From contig CM060966.1 in assembly GCA_030765045.1 (NCBI GenBank), positions 64,985,921 through 65,049,920 of the forward strand: DNA of 64,000 nt. The letters are read 5' to 3'. The notes beneath the pieces were generated by a model. That model worked only from the letters and a program-made list of their open reading frames with translations. It ran no database searches and had not been told where the DNA came from. The stretch comes from Tenodera sinensis (Eukaryota > Arthropoda > Insecta > Mantodea > Mantidae). This document shows positions 46,006-54,720 of the stretch, piece after piece. Both the position numbers and the translations under genes were made by a program. Each line of letters starts with the position of its first letter. The stretch's first letter is position 1.

Positions 46006-46584
46006 GTGCTTTGTGCCATAAGTACAATCAGCGACATACCCTGGACAAACCAAGTACTGTACCTGGGAGTCATTATGGACCAGGGACTTACTTGGAAAGC
46101 ACACATTACCAGCGCACGACACAAAGCTCAAGCCCAGCTTCGCAATCTCTACCCCCGTATCAATCTTAACACTGCTCTCAGTCCTACTCTTGGACTCACA
46201 CTTCACAAGACACTTATTAGACCAATACTCACCTACGCCTCCCCGTCTGGGGATACGCTGCTACCACACACATTAAAACACTAATCACTTTTCAAAATAG
46301 AGTCCTACGTGTTATTGCAAAAGTTCCCGCTTTTGCTCCGGCTAAGAAACTTCATGAATAACTCAAAATACTCACACTTGAGGAATTCGTCAAAAAGCTT
46401 GATGCTGAACTTTATGACAGAACAAAAACTAACCCCAACGAACTTATACAAACCATAGGCACTTATGATACAGACCCTTTTGGCTACAAACGACCACTAC
46501 ACCTCTTTGACAGATCCATTACTAATCCTAACCCTGCCAATGACGTTGCAGTACAATTTTACAACACATTTAAACCACCTTAAC
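46006..46584 (+). pseudogene. Jockey-type LINE ORF2, C-terminal fragment
   Basis: The plus strand gives QVLYLGVIMDQGLTWKAHI, LGLTLHKTLIRPILTYASP, then after one frameshift near 46245 ITFQNRVLRVIAKVPAFAP, a stop near 46360, and a C-terminal tail ending in VQFYNTFKPP followed by a stop at about 46582. This is the RT thumb and C-terminal region of Jockey-clade LINEs; the copy is 5' truncated just before the thumb. It is in opposite orientation to the LINE that starts at 47190. Confidence 0.8.
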
Positions 46585-47189
46585 TTCACTGTTTCAGCTC
46601 CACCGCAGTAAACCTACACCCAGGACTACCATGATGTGCCAATAACCACACAGCTAGCTGAACCATCTGAAATCCGACAGCCCTTCAAGTCCCGGGCGGT
46701 CCGGGGGAAAGAGGCCCCCCCCCCCCCCCCAATTGTGATGAATTTTGGCTTGGCTATGGACCCGGGCACGATTAAGGAAAATACTATACCATTTAATACA
46801 CTAACATTACTGTTGCAAGTAACACAACATGCATGATATAAATCAGCTTTAATTACATTGCATGGCATGACAAACTACTCAACACACCCGCCCAACCACT
46901 GTATCGAGAAACACACACAATTTTTGGCTTTATTCTTCAGTGTCTGTCCCTTAAGGTATCGCTAGCCATACCAACAATGTCCAGTCTGACGAAGACTTTT
47001 TGGCAGGCTGAGAACAGCCCGAGGTGTGTCATACGTGTACCTACCCTTTTAGGGTTTGACCACTATGACAGGACATAGGATGTTACAGGATGGCTGGTGA
47101 AATATGGGGATTGTAGGGTATAAGTAGGTAGCATAGTCTTATGCTCCTCGACGGCTGTTAATTCAGTGTGCAACTACCGTTGGGCACTG
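46585..47189. other. LINE 3' flanks, no gene
   Basis: This probably contains the 3' untranslated region of the minus-strand LINE (toward 47190) and that of the plus-strand fragment. A poly(C) tract lies at 46717-46731. Confidence 0.4.
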
Positions 47190-47882
47190 CTAGTATGTGG
47201 TCCAAATATGGAGATTTGAATAAAATTTAGTATTCCAAGCTTCTCTCGGAAGGACTGTAATGAGCTCAGCTTGCGCTGTTGATGCGATAGCTCCTAACTT
47301 ACCGGGGGTGCCCGCAAGCCATTGGGGAACCCGGTGTCGCACAAGCGTGCGTTCTCTAGGGACACAGTCCCCAAGAGACCTAGCCAGGGCGCTCCGATGT
47401 TGTGGAAACAGGTCGCAAAATTTTGTTGCCCGGCGCCTAATTTCGTCCTCCACATACGGGAGGGACGAGGCTTCGTGCAGTAGTCTCGTAGGGAATCTAC
47501 GGTATACAGAATAGATTATCCGAAGTCCTCTATTCTGTATACGTTGTAGACGCAGGAGATGGGAATCTGCAGCTATGCCCCAGATTTCGCAGGCGTACAG
47601 GAGGATAGGGATAATGAGAGCCCGAAAAAGGCGTAGCTTTAAGGGAATTGGAATCCCCGACCGCAGCATGGGGTACAGTGAGGCAGTTACCCCGCCGGCC
47701 CGCGCTGACAGGTCGTTGATGTGTTCCCGAAAAGTAAGACCCTTATCAAGCTTCACTCCCAGGTAGGTAATGGTATCCCCCCACTCCATACTTCTACGAA
47801 GGTAAGTAAATGTGGGGAAGTTGGCGGGAAAGCGGCCTTTGGTGAAAAGTATGGCGTGGCTTTTCTCCGGGTTGATGGACAA
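47190..47882 (-). pseudogene. LINE ORF2 RT thumb and C-terminal tail
   Basis: A 230-codon open stretch beginning SINPEKSHAILFTKG, with ITYLGVKLDKGLTFREHI, KLRLFRALIIPILLYACEIW, LQRIQNRGLRIIY and PREAWNTKFYSNLHIWTTY before the stop. This is the C-terminal third of a Jockey-type ORF2. Unusually for the element, this last part is uninterrupted. Confidence 0.85.
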
Positions 47883-48304
47883 TCGCCAACGCCTGCACCA
47901 ATCTTGGATGAGGCGGAGGTGTCTTTGTATGGGGAGAAAGGTTCTGCGAGGGTGTTTGTACAGTATAGCAGCATGTCGTCAGCATAGTGGACTATGTTAA
48001 CGTGCTGCTCGGATGGAATGTCGGCCACATATACGCTGAACAGCGTAGGGGAGAACACAGAACCTTCTGGGACTCCGCCTCTGATTGGCCTACGTGCAGA
48101 TTTGTTTCCCGCAACTGAGACCACAAAGGATCTGTGTTTGAGAAACGTGTGTAATAGGTGTATAAGGCGTGTGGGTAGCTCCAGCTGGATCAATTTCCTG
48201 AGGAGACCAGCATGCCAGGTGGTAGAGAAGGCCTTCTCAACGTCCAGAGAGACCGCGGCGGTATAGGCTTTGTCCTGGAATCCCAGGGCGGCAGCCTCCA
48301 CCAC
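47753..48304 (-). pseudogene. LINE ORF2 RT palm with intact YADD
   Basis: The frame reads AAVSLDVEKAFSTTWHAGL (first catalytic Asp), then FLKHRSFVVSVAGNKSARRP, GGVPEGSVFSPTLFSVYVAD, and IVHYADDMLLY with an intact YADD catalytic box at about 47985. A frameshift at about 47950 passes the reading frame to the thumb segment below. Confidence 0.85.
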
Positions 48305-48771
48305 AAGCAGCAGCTGCTGAGATGTTGAGAGGCCATGCCGGAACCCAAACTGATGGGGAGGGATGGCTTAAATGTCCCCTAGAATGGGAGACAAGCGGAC
48401 AAGAATTAGGCTCTTGAGTACATTCGAGAGTACAGACAGGACGCTTATGGATCGGTAGTTTGCAGGATGTACCGGGTCTTTCCCTGGCTTCAATATGCAG
48501 ATCACCCGGGCCTCTCTCCACTCGCGTGGAAAGTCTTCACATATTGACGACCTTTGTGAGAAAGAGCACGGCCTTGAAAGGAAGGTGGCGGAGCATGGCA
48601 GAGGTTAACCCGTCAGGCCCCGCAGCCTTTTTGTCGTTGAGGCGCCGGAGTACGCCCTGGAGTTCACTAGGTTTGATGATGGGAAGGCGATCCGCCTCCT
48701 CATGAGGACGTCGAAGGTATCGGCGTACCTCTTGACGGACACGGTCGGAGAAGTCTAGGTCCTGCAGATCT
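48200..48771 (-). pseudogene. LINE ORF2 RT fingers, 3' side of the insertion
   Basis: The minus strand reads EEADRLPIIKPSELQGVLRR, then LNDKKAAGPDGLTSAMLRHL (the K..GPDG motif of RT block 1), then after phase changes REWREARVICILKPGKD-like text and SFGFRHGLSTSQQLLL-like text. These are standard RT fingers-region motifs for Jockey-clade enzymes. Frameshifts near 48540, 48420 and 48365 break it. Confidence 0.75.
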
Positions 48772-48775
48772 ACTC

Positions 48776-49379
48776 TGAAGCATTATTATATCACTCGATT
48801 GACTGCTTCGTATTATGGGTGCCTACGGCTGCTCACACATGAGTCTTAATCTCGGGTATCCGTGGTGGTTACAGAGAGCGATATTGTAGTTTTGTTAGAA
48901 CTCTTTATTTGTTTTATTTTTACACATTTAAGCTTTGCTGAACAATTTTAAATAGAATAAAATATGCAGTTTAACGTAACGCTGGAACGAACTTTCACCG
49001 TGTTGCTTACATGTATCTCTCCCTCGTAACGATGCCTGTCTCCTACTGTCCTCAGTCATTATATGCTTTTAGCTTCCCAAACATCCATAATGGCCCTCAC
49101 TTCATTAAGTCAAGACTTTGCCCTCTGGCAAAACCCCTCGGGTTTCCGATACTTTGTAAAAATACAATAGCAGGCTCTTTTTTCTTTATGTTGAAGACCT
49201 TGCCAAACTAATTGTATCTCGTTTACGTTAATGTTTGGGACGTTCGCTAATGACCCTTGGTAATGCCTTTTTGGCATCCCTTCACCTGTGGTACATATTC
49301 TTAACCCTTTGCTATTAATGGATTTTGTAACTTTGATATATTCTGTATATCATAAGCGCTATACAGAAAAACTGCTACA
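48776..49379 (-). repeat. 3' LTR
   Basis: Same length as the 5' LTR, with no difference that I could find on reading both through. It lies next to the purine-rich tract at 49380-49394. Confidence 0.9.
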
Positions 49380-49394
49380 AATGCCCCCCATATA
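49380..49394 (-). promoter_or_regulatory. Polypurine tract next to the 3' LTR
   Basis: The minus strand reads ATATGGGGGGCATT immediately before TGTAGC of the LTR, a short G-rich tract in the position of the plus-strand primer. Confidence 0.6.
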
Positions 49395-49941
49395 CATTAT
49401 CCTATTATGTAAGAATATGATAAGGTATATGTCTTGCCCGAAAATCATTTTCTTGTTAAAATTTCGCGATTGTTCAGCAAATCTTTCTGTCAATTACATA
49501 CAAATACTTAAAAGGGTTTACACTCAAATTCTTAAAGACATAGCTTGTACATAGAATACCCTTCACATATTTACATTACACGAATCAGCACTCAACACAC
49601 ATAGGGTTATATTTTTAATACTACATAGTGATTTAATATTATTTTACATGTTTCTTCTTACATTGATCTTCTGATTCTATATAATTATTTTTATCAAAAG
49701 TCTTTTATGGTTATGGATTGTTCTGGTGGTTTCACTTTTAATTTGTTTTTTTTTTTTCCTTTTTTTTTTCACACGCACATTATCCACTTCACTGTTTTTT
49801 TTTTTTTTTTTTCGATATATTCACTTTGCTTAATATTAATTACGTTATTCTTACAGTTATTTACAAGTTTACATAGAAACAATTAGGCCCTCATTTTCAT
49901 GATCCAACCATTCTTTCAACTACTTCTCACCATTTCTTTTC
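49395..49941. other. Non-coding 3' part of the LTR element
   Basis: A/T-rich sequence between the shortened pol stop and the polypurine tract, with T-rich runs near 49745-49770 and 49795-49812. I see no env-like frame. Confidence 0.6.
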
Positions 49942-50835
49942 TTACTTTTCGATACTATTTGAGGAATTTCTATACGGTCTTATTAGCTGCTTATGCCATC
50001 TCCCAATCAATTTGTTTGTTTTTAAGTCCACTAATTCATAAGTATGCTCTCCGAATTTCTCAGTAATCATTACCGGACCTTTATATAATAGCTCTAATCT
50101 ATGACTTCTCCCCCTTAACGCATTGGATAATTTATAATCCCTGGCGAGGACTAGATCTCCTACCTGAGGATTCCATTTATTTTTACGTTTCTTGATTTTT
50201 GATTTCCTCTTTTCCGCTTTTTCTTGCAATCTGTCAAAAACGATCTTAGCCCTTTGTTCCTCTGATAATGGCTGACTTCTCTCAATCGTTCTTGGAGTAT
50301 TTTTAAAAATGGGTTCAGGGTCAATTCCTTGCATTATCTGTATCGGTGCAAAACCAGTTGTAGTATTTACAGTATTATTAATAATTTTCTCTATGATGGG
50401 ACAATACTTTACCCAGTTTCGATGATTATTATGAGTAAGCACTCGAAAATAACTCCCTATTTCTCTTAATATCCGCTCTGTCGGATTCCCTGAAGGAAAA
50501 TAATAAGAACAATGATATAGTTTTATCTGGTGGCTACTTAGAGTTTCTTTGAAAATTTTATTCGGCACTTCAAACGAATGTGTGTAACAGTTACATCTTC
50601 CAGGCTTTTCCGAGAATACCCCCCTGTTTTCTATTAAAAGTTCCCGTAATTTTCCTTTTTGTTCCTCATTTAGTCTCTCAGCTTGGTTCACCTTAGATTC
50701 TATTAAATTTTCTATCTTGACACAGTCCTTTCTTTCGTCGTACTCATTTATACTACTATTCTTCAAGTTAAATTTTGGGTTTTCTCGGGGTTTCTTTTCT
50801 TCGTCAAAATCACAGAAATAATTACCTCTACTCAC
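49942..50835 (-). CDS. Shortened pol: RT N-terminal edge joined to integrase C-terminal part
   Basis: This frame is in phase with the protease, separated only by a TAA codon. The first ~105 residues end with ENRGVFSEKPGRCNCYTHSF, the usual text just before an RT domain. The text then jumps to SGNPTERILREIGSYFRVL, STGFAPIQIM-like text (TTTGFAPIQIM), and WNPQVGDLVLARD with LLYKGPVMITEKF, the C-terminal part of a Ty3/Gypsy integrase with its GPY-type module. All RT catalytic blocks, RNase H, and the integrase zinc finger and first catalytic residues are missing. The junction is near 50510-50530 and the frame is kept. Confidence 0.85.
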   Translation of the reverse strand: MSRGNYFCDFDEEKKPRENPKFNLKNSSINEYDERKDCVKIENLIESKVNQAERLNEEQKGKLRELLIENRGVFSEKPGRCNCYTHSFEVPNKIFKETLSSHQIKLYHCSYYFPSGNPTERILREIGSYFRVLTHNNHRNWVKYCPIIEKIINNTVNTTTGFAPIQIMQGIDPEPIFKNTPRTIERSQPLSEEQRAKIVFDRLQEKAEKRKSKIKKRKNKWNPQVGDLVLARDYKLSNALRGRSHRLELLYKGPVMITEKFGEHTYELVDLKTNKLIGRWHKQLIRPYRNSSNSIEK

Positions 50836-50841
50836 AATATT

Positions 50842-51477
50842 TTATTCCTCTATTTCATCGTAGTTCCCAACTTTTAATTCTGCTAATTCCATCGCTCCAA
50901 TATTTATTACCTCGACAAAGAATGTTTCCCCCTCCATTTCTTCCTCTACCTGATCCCGTACAATTATCCTCGAAGTATGGTCTAAAAATGGTACAATTAT
51001 GGTGTCAGGTCCGGTTTCAAACTTAAAACTTCTATTTTCAAAATCTACGATGGAATTCCAAGCATAAAGACTATCGCAACCGATTATTACGTCAAAAACA
51101 AGCCTGGGTACAACCAAAAATAATATTTCAATGCATTTATGTGCGATCTTAACCTTTACCATCACTTGAAATTTTACCCTTTCTTTCCTTTTACCTACTG
51201 CTACAGAGCAATATATCCCATAAACTGGCAAAGATAATTTTACACCACTACTCACTAAATTTTCAAAAAAATTTTGGGAACACACAGTAGTATTAGCGCC
51301 TGTATCAATAATAGCCTGAAATAATTTCCCGTTAATACCAATATTTATTCTTGGCGGATCAATTAAAATTTCATTCTCTGTATTTTCTTTATGTTTTTCG
51401 ATCAAACATTGCCTTCTCTGTCCCTTATTTTCGAAGTACTTCCCATAATAAGAACATTCATCATTCCCAATCTTCAC
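50842..51477 (-). CDS. Aspartic protease part of pol (-1 phase)
   Basis: The frame has AIIDTGANTTVCS, the DTGA active site of retropepsins, followed about 75 residues later by FDVIIGCDSLYAW, the conserved hydrophobic-Gly-Asp segment. It would cut the polyprotein. There is no ATG: the frame opens from a TAA inside the gag C-terminus, overlaps the last 13 or so gag codons in the -1 phase, and passes the gag stop. Expression by -1 frameshifting is therefore likely; GGAAAAC near 51505 is a weak slippery candidate. A single TAA at 50844-50842 ends it, and the same phase then stays open to 49942. Confidence 0.85.
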   Translation of the reverse strand: MKIGNDECSYYGKYFENKGQRRQCLIEKHKENTENEILIDPPRINIGINGKLFQAIIDTGANTTVCSQNFFENLVSSGVKLSLPVYGIYCSVAVGKRKERVKFQVMVKVKIAHKCIEILFLVVPRLVFDVIIGCDSLYAWNSIVDFENRSFKFETGPDTIIVPFLDHTSRIIVRDQVEEEMEGETFFVEVINIGAMELAELKVGNYDEIEE

Positions 51478-53483
51478 TGAAGGCGAAGTTGACTGGGTTT
51501 GGAGTTTTCCGAAACCTTACTAATGGCTCCTGTCCCATTCCCATTATATGAAGGTCCCGGGTTTGAATCCTGGTGAAAATTTGTTTCTTCCAATCTTTTT
51601 ACCGCGTTTATTGCGTCTACCCTTTCTTCCGGATTTGGAGAAATTCTGCTATTCCCATTTCTTTCTTCTTCCCTAGGGGAATTCGGTCTGTACCAATTAT
51701 TATTATGGTGATAATTATTTCCCGAAGGAAATCGATTCCTAGTGTACCCCCTTCTATCTCCGTAATATCTATTTGCCTGTACGTAATTAATTTGAGGGTT
51801 TCTTTCCCGTGGATAATTCTCAACCCTTCTTCTATTATCCTGAGGCTCAAAATTATTTCTTCTATCCTGAGGCTCAAAATTATGTCTCCTATCCTGAGGC
51901 TCGAAATTATGTCTCCTATCCTGAGGCTCAAAATTATTTTTCCGGTGGTAATTATTGTTTTTAGGGACGGGGCCATGATACCGTTGCCGAGCATCAAAAT
52001 TCCTGACATCACCTGAACCTGCCCCCTGCCCGAAAATTTTTGTTGGAGATCGGTTATTTCCAAAAGGTCTCTCATTACTTGCCTCGTTTTGGCTCTTATT
52101 TCTTTCTAGTGCGATTAACAAGTCAATCATTGCCGCTATTGTTATCGGCTTCGCAATAATCAGATAGTGTTGAATTGTTTCCGGAAAATGTGTGGTTATT
52201 AAATTAATTAATTCTATTTCTCCCATCGGAGGGTCAAGCATCTTACATTTTCTAGCTATAGCCATAAAATAATTAACCATGCATTGATCTTTATGCGGGT
52301 TATATTTCCCATTACTCAGTTCCAGTCTTATATTTGCCTGCCTGCTAGCTCCCCAATATCTATTTAAGAAAATTTCCTTAAATGTCCGATAATCATTACT
52401 TAATCCTACTGATAACTCTAACCAGTTTGAAGCGTTGCCTTTAAAACATTTTCTGACAACCGTCATCTTATATTCCTCGGGAATACCTTTTACAAGAAAA
52501 TACTCTTGCATGCTATTTATAAAAGCCTTGGGGTCATCAAATTCTTCGTTTTCAAAGGTTGGTGGTGAAATTTCATTCAAAACATGGTTGGGCCATTGCA
52601 AATGTGGACTATTGCGTGCATTAACATTAACATTTGTATTACTATTACCTGAGGTACCAGCATTTAAATTTAACATCGGAATGTCCGCTGACGCATTATG
52701 CATCGCTTCGTCCCGTGCTGCTACCGTAATAGTATTACTACTCACAGAGTCACTAACATTGTCAGACATACATATGTTATTTAATCTTTCTTTCAGTTTG
52801 TCATTTACCTCATCTACACTCACAGCTAATCTCCTAGTTTCCCTCTCTGATTGCTCTAATCTTTTCCTACAGATTTCTAATTCCTTGCTATTAATTTCCC
52901 TTTCCTTAGCTAATTCAGTAGTTATTTCCTCCCTTAATTTTCTATTTTCTTTCTCTACATTTTTATTAACTGTTTTAATCTCTTCCCTAACCTGTTCCTG
53001 ACTTTCCCTCATTTCAATTCGTACATTTTCAATTTCAATTTTAACCTCTTCCTGATTATTTCTAACCTCACTTCTTACATTTTCTATTTCATTTCTAACT
53101 TCCTCCTTGAAATTTTCTAAAACCTTCTGTTGTTTCTCAATCTTATTTCCTATTTTGACTAAGTCAGCTGTTAAGTTCTCCCTCGTATTTTCTACCTTTT
53201 CTGTTAAACCCGTTAAATCTTTCTGACTCTGATCTACCTTTTCCTTAATCTCTTTCTGACTTTCTGTTAAACCCGTCATCATTGACATAAGTGACTTTAA
53301 TATTTCATTAGTCTCCATGCTTCCCCCTGTTTCTTCTCCCTGATTTTGTATATTCGTATCAGCTACTCTGTCCCTTGCATTATCTACATTACTATATACA
53401 CCTTCTCCCACTCTCTCAACACCCTCCTGCACTTCCATATTTATATCTAATTGCTCGATCATTTTCCCGTTCCTTAAATACAT
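51474..53483 (-). CDS. gag: gag polyprotein of the LTR element
   Basis: A 669-codon uninterrupted frame; the ATG at 53483 follows the leader and is the first in frame. Residues about 70-240 are a long Glu/Lys/Asn-rich coiled coil. Residues about 301-465 are a retrotransposon Gag core with a WLELSVGLS motif and an FKEIFLNRYWG motif, as in Ty3/Gypsy capsids. Residues 517-552 are four tandem copies of FEPQDRRHN encoded by 27-bp repeats, followed by an Asn/Arg/Tyr-rich basic tail that probably binds RNA. I see no CCHC knuckle. The product would form the particle. Protease lies in the -1 phase overlapping its end. Confidence 0.9.
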   Translation of the reverse strand: MYLRNGKMIEQLDINMEVQEGVERVGEGVYSNVDNARDRVADTNIQNQGEETGGSMETNEILKSLMSMMTGLTESQKEIKEKVDQSQKDLTGLTEKVENTRENLTADLVKIGNKIEKQQKVLENFKEEVRNEIENVRSEVRNNQEEVKIEIENVRIEMRESQEQVREEIKTVNKNVEKENRKLREEITTELAKEREINSKELEICRKRLEQSERETRRLAVSVDEVNDKLKERLNNICMSDNVSDSVSSNTITVAARDEAMHNASADIPMLNLNAGTSGNSNTNVNVNARNSPHLQWPNHVLNEISPPTFENEEFDDPKAFINSMQEYFLVKGIPEEYKMTVVRKCFKGNASNWLELSVGLSNDYRTFKEIFLNRYWGASRQANIRLELSNGKYNPHKDQCMVNYFMAIARKCKMLDPPMGEIELINLITTHFPETIQHYLIIAKPITIAAMIDLLIALERNKSQNEASNERPFGNNRSPTKIFGQGAGSGDVRNFDARQRYHGPVPKNNNYHRKNNFEPQDRRHNFEPQDRRHNFEPQDRRNNFEPQDNRRRVENYPRERNPQINYVQANRYYGDRRGYTRNRFPSGNNYHHNNNWYRPNSPREEERNGNSRISPNPEERVDAINAVKRLEETNFHQDSNPGPSYNGNGTGAISKVSENSKPSQLRLQ
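51837..51940. repeat. 27-bp tandem repeat in gag
   Basis: TGAGGCTCAAAATTAT recurs at 51841, 51868, 51895 (with one G) and 51922, a strict 27-bp period that keeps the gag frame. Confidence 0.9.
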
Positions 53484-53667
53484 TGACTATATACTACAAC
53501 ACGTAGATAAAATTCTCACTCAGTACCTTAATCAGCTTGCTGCACTGCTATTCGATGTGGATCCTCTCGTTCCTGCTGTGTCCTGGGTCACCTTCCCTGG
53601 AGTTCACGACCTTTGTTGTTCAGCTCCCTGAAGTTCTCCGCATACCTTATTCTGCTTCCCTGAAGGA

Positions 53668-53807
53668 CTCTGAAGTTCTCGCTCAGCATTCCTGAAATTC
53701 TCTGAAGTTCACGCTCAGCATTCCTGAAATTCTCTGAAGTTCACGCTCAGCATTCCTGAAGTTCTCTGAAGTTCACGCAGCATTCCTGCAATTCTCTGAA
53801 GTTCACG
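53668..53807. repeat. ~32-bp tandem repeats in the untranslated leader
   Basis: TCTGAAGTTCACGC followed by TCAGCATTCCTGAA recurs with starts near 53701, 53733, 53765 and 53794 and a partial unit before them. The array lies between the primer-binding site and the gag start. Confidence 0.85.
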
Positions 53808-53825
53808 CCACACGTTGGAGCGCCA
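53808..53825 (-). promoter_or_regulatory. Primer-binding site, tRNA-Lys-like
   Basis: Three nucleotides from the 5' LTR the minus strand reads TGGCGCTCCAACGTGTGG. This resembles the complement of an insect tRNA-Lys 3' end (TGGCGCCCAACGTGGGGC), with one extra T and one mismatch. The tRNA identity is from memory of the family and is provisional. Confidence 0.65.
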
Positions 53826-53828
53826 ATT

Positions 53829-54432
53829 TGAAGCATTATTATATCACTCGATTGACTGCTTCGTATTATGGGTGCCTACGGCTGCTCACACATGAGTCTT
53901 AATCTCGGGTATCCGTGGTGGTTACAGAGAGCGATATTGTAGTTTTGTTAGAACTCTTTATTTGTTTTATTTTTACACATTTAAGCTTTGCTGAACAATT
54001 TTAAATAGAATAAAATATGCAGTTTAACGTAACGCTGGAACGAACTTTCACCGTGTTGCTTACATGTATCTCTCCCTCGTAACGATGCCTGTCTCCTACT
54101 GTCCTCAGTCATTATATGCTTTTAGCTTCCCAAACATCCATAATGGCCCTCACTTCATTAAGTCAAGACTTTGCCCTCTGGCAAAACCCCTCGGGTTTCC
54201 GATACTTTGTAAAAATACAATAGCAGGCTCTTTTTTCTTTATGTTGAAGACCTTGCCAAACTAATTGTATCTCGTTTACGTTAATGTTTGGGACGTTCGC
54301 TAATGACCCTTGGTAATGCCTTTTTGGCATCCCTTCACCTGTGGTACATATTCTTAACCCTTTGCTATTAATGGATTTTGTAACTTTGATATATTCTGTA
54401 TATCATAAGCGCTATACAGAAAAACTGCTACA
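53829..54432 (-). repeat. 5' LTR
   Basis: A 604-bp LTR starting TGTAGCAG and ending GCTTCA on the minus strand, with short imperfect inverted ends (TGTAGC...GCTTCA). AATAAA-like words (near 53950-53975) could be the polyadenylation signal. No TATA box was identified with confidence. Confidence 0.9.
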
Positions 54433-54720
54433 ACTCTCGGCCGCATAGTCCTCTCCAGGTAATCAGCAAACACATTTGCTTTGGCTTGGGGTTCATAGGC
54501 CAGGCCTTGGGTGCCTAGGATAGGTGAGGTGTATGACCCTCCTCGGTTCTTGAGTCTCTTGGCGATGTTCCGCACGTCGCCATCCTCTAGGTTCAAACAA
54601 GTCATCGTGTCCTCCCACGCGCGCACTCTGTTTTCACGCAGTCGGAGACGAACCTCGTGGCGTAAACGCCTTAGAAGCGATAGGTGATGCGGCGTGCGGT
54701 GCCTATGGTAGTCTGCGAGC
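54433..54720 (-). pseudogene. LINE ORF2 linker / RT N-terminus, 5' side of the insertion
   Basis: The minus-strand frame reads RRLRHEVRLRLRENRVRAWE, then RNIAKRLKNRGGSY and KANVFADYLERTMRP, where the LTR element enters. This is the poorly conserved region just before RT finger motif 0 in Jockey LINEs. Across the insertion, ignoring one copy of the ACTC duplication, the same phase continues at 48771 with VDLQDLDFSDRV. Confidence 0.75.

Larger units (their letters stand above)
48776..54432 (-). mobile_element. Ty3/Gypsy-like LTR retrotransposon, recent, pol-deleted
   Basis: Two 604-bp direct repeats (48776-49379 and 53829-54432) begin TG and end CA on the minus strand and look identical base for base. 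ACTC at 48772-48775 and 54433-54436 is a 4-bp target duplication. From 5' to 3' on the minus strand: LTR, 3-nt spacer, tRNA-Lys-like primer-binding site, repeat-rich leader, gag, protease, a shortened pol, purine-rich tract, LTR. RT, RNase H and the front of integrase are missing, so the element cannot copy itself. It is inserted in the LINE at 47190-57010. Confidence 0.9.

Noticed and set aside
47721..48705. Several plus-strand frames opposite the LINE RT
   Set aside because: All are antisense to recognised RT motifs, including YADD; GC-rich LINE coding sequence leaves open shadows.
49011..49211. 66-codon frame found identically in both LTRs
   Set aside because: It is duplicated because the LTRs are identical, is antisense to the element, and shows no motif.
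52435..53001. 188-codon plus-strand frame
   Set aside because: It is the antisense shadow of the coiled-coil coding part of gag, where low-complexity codons keep the opposite strand open.
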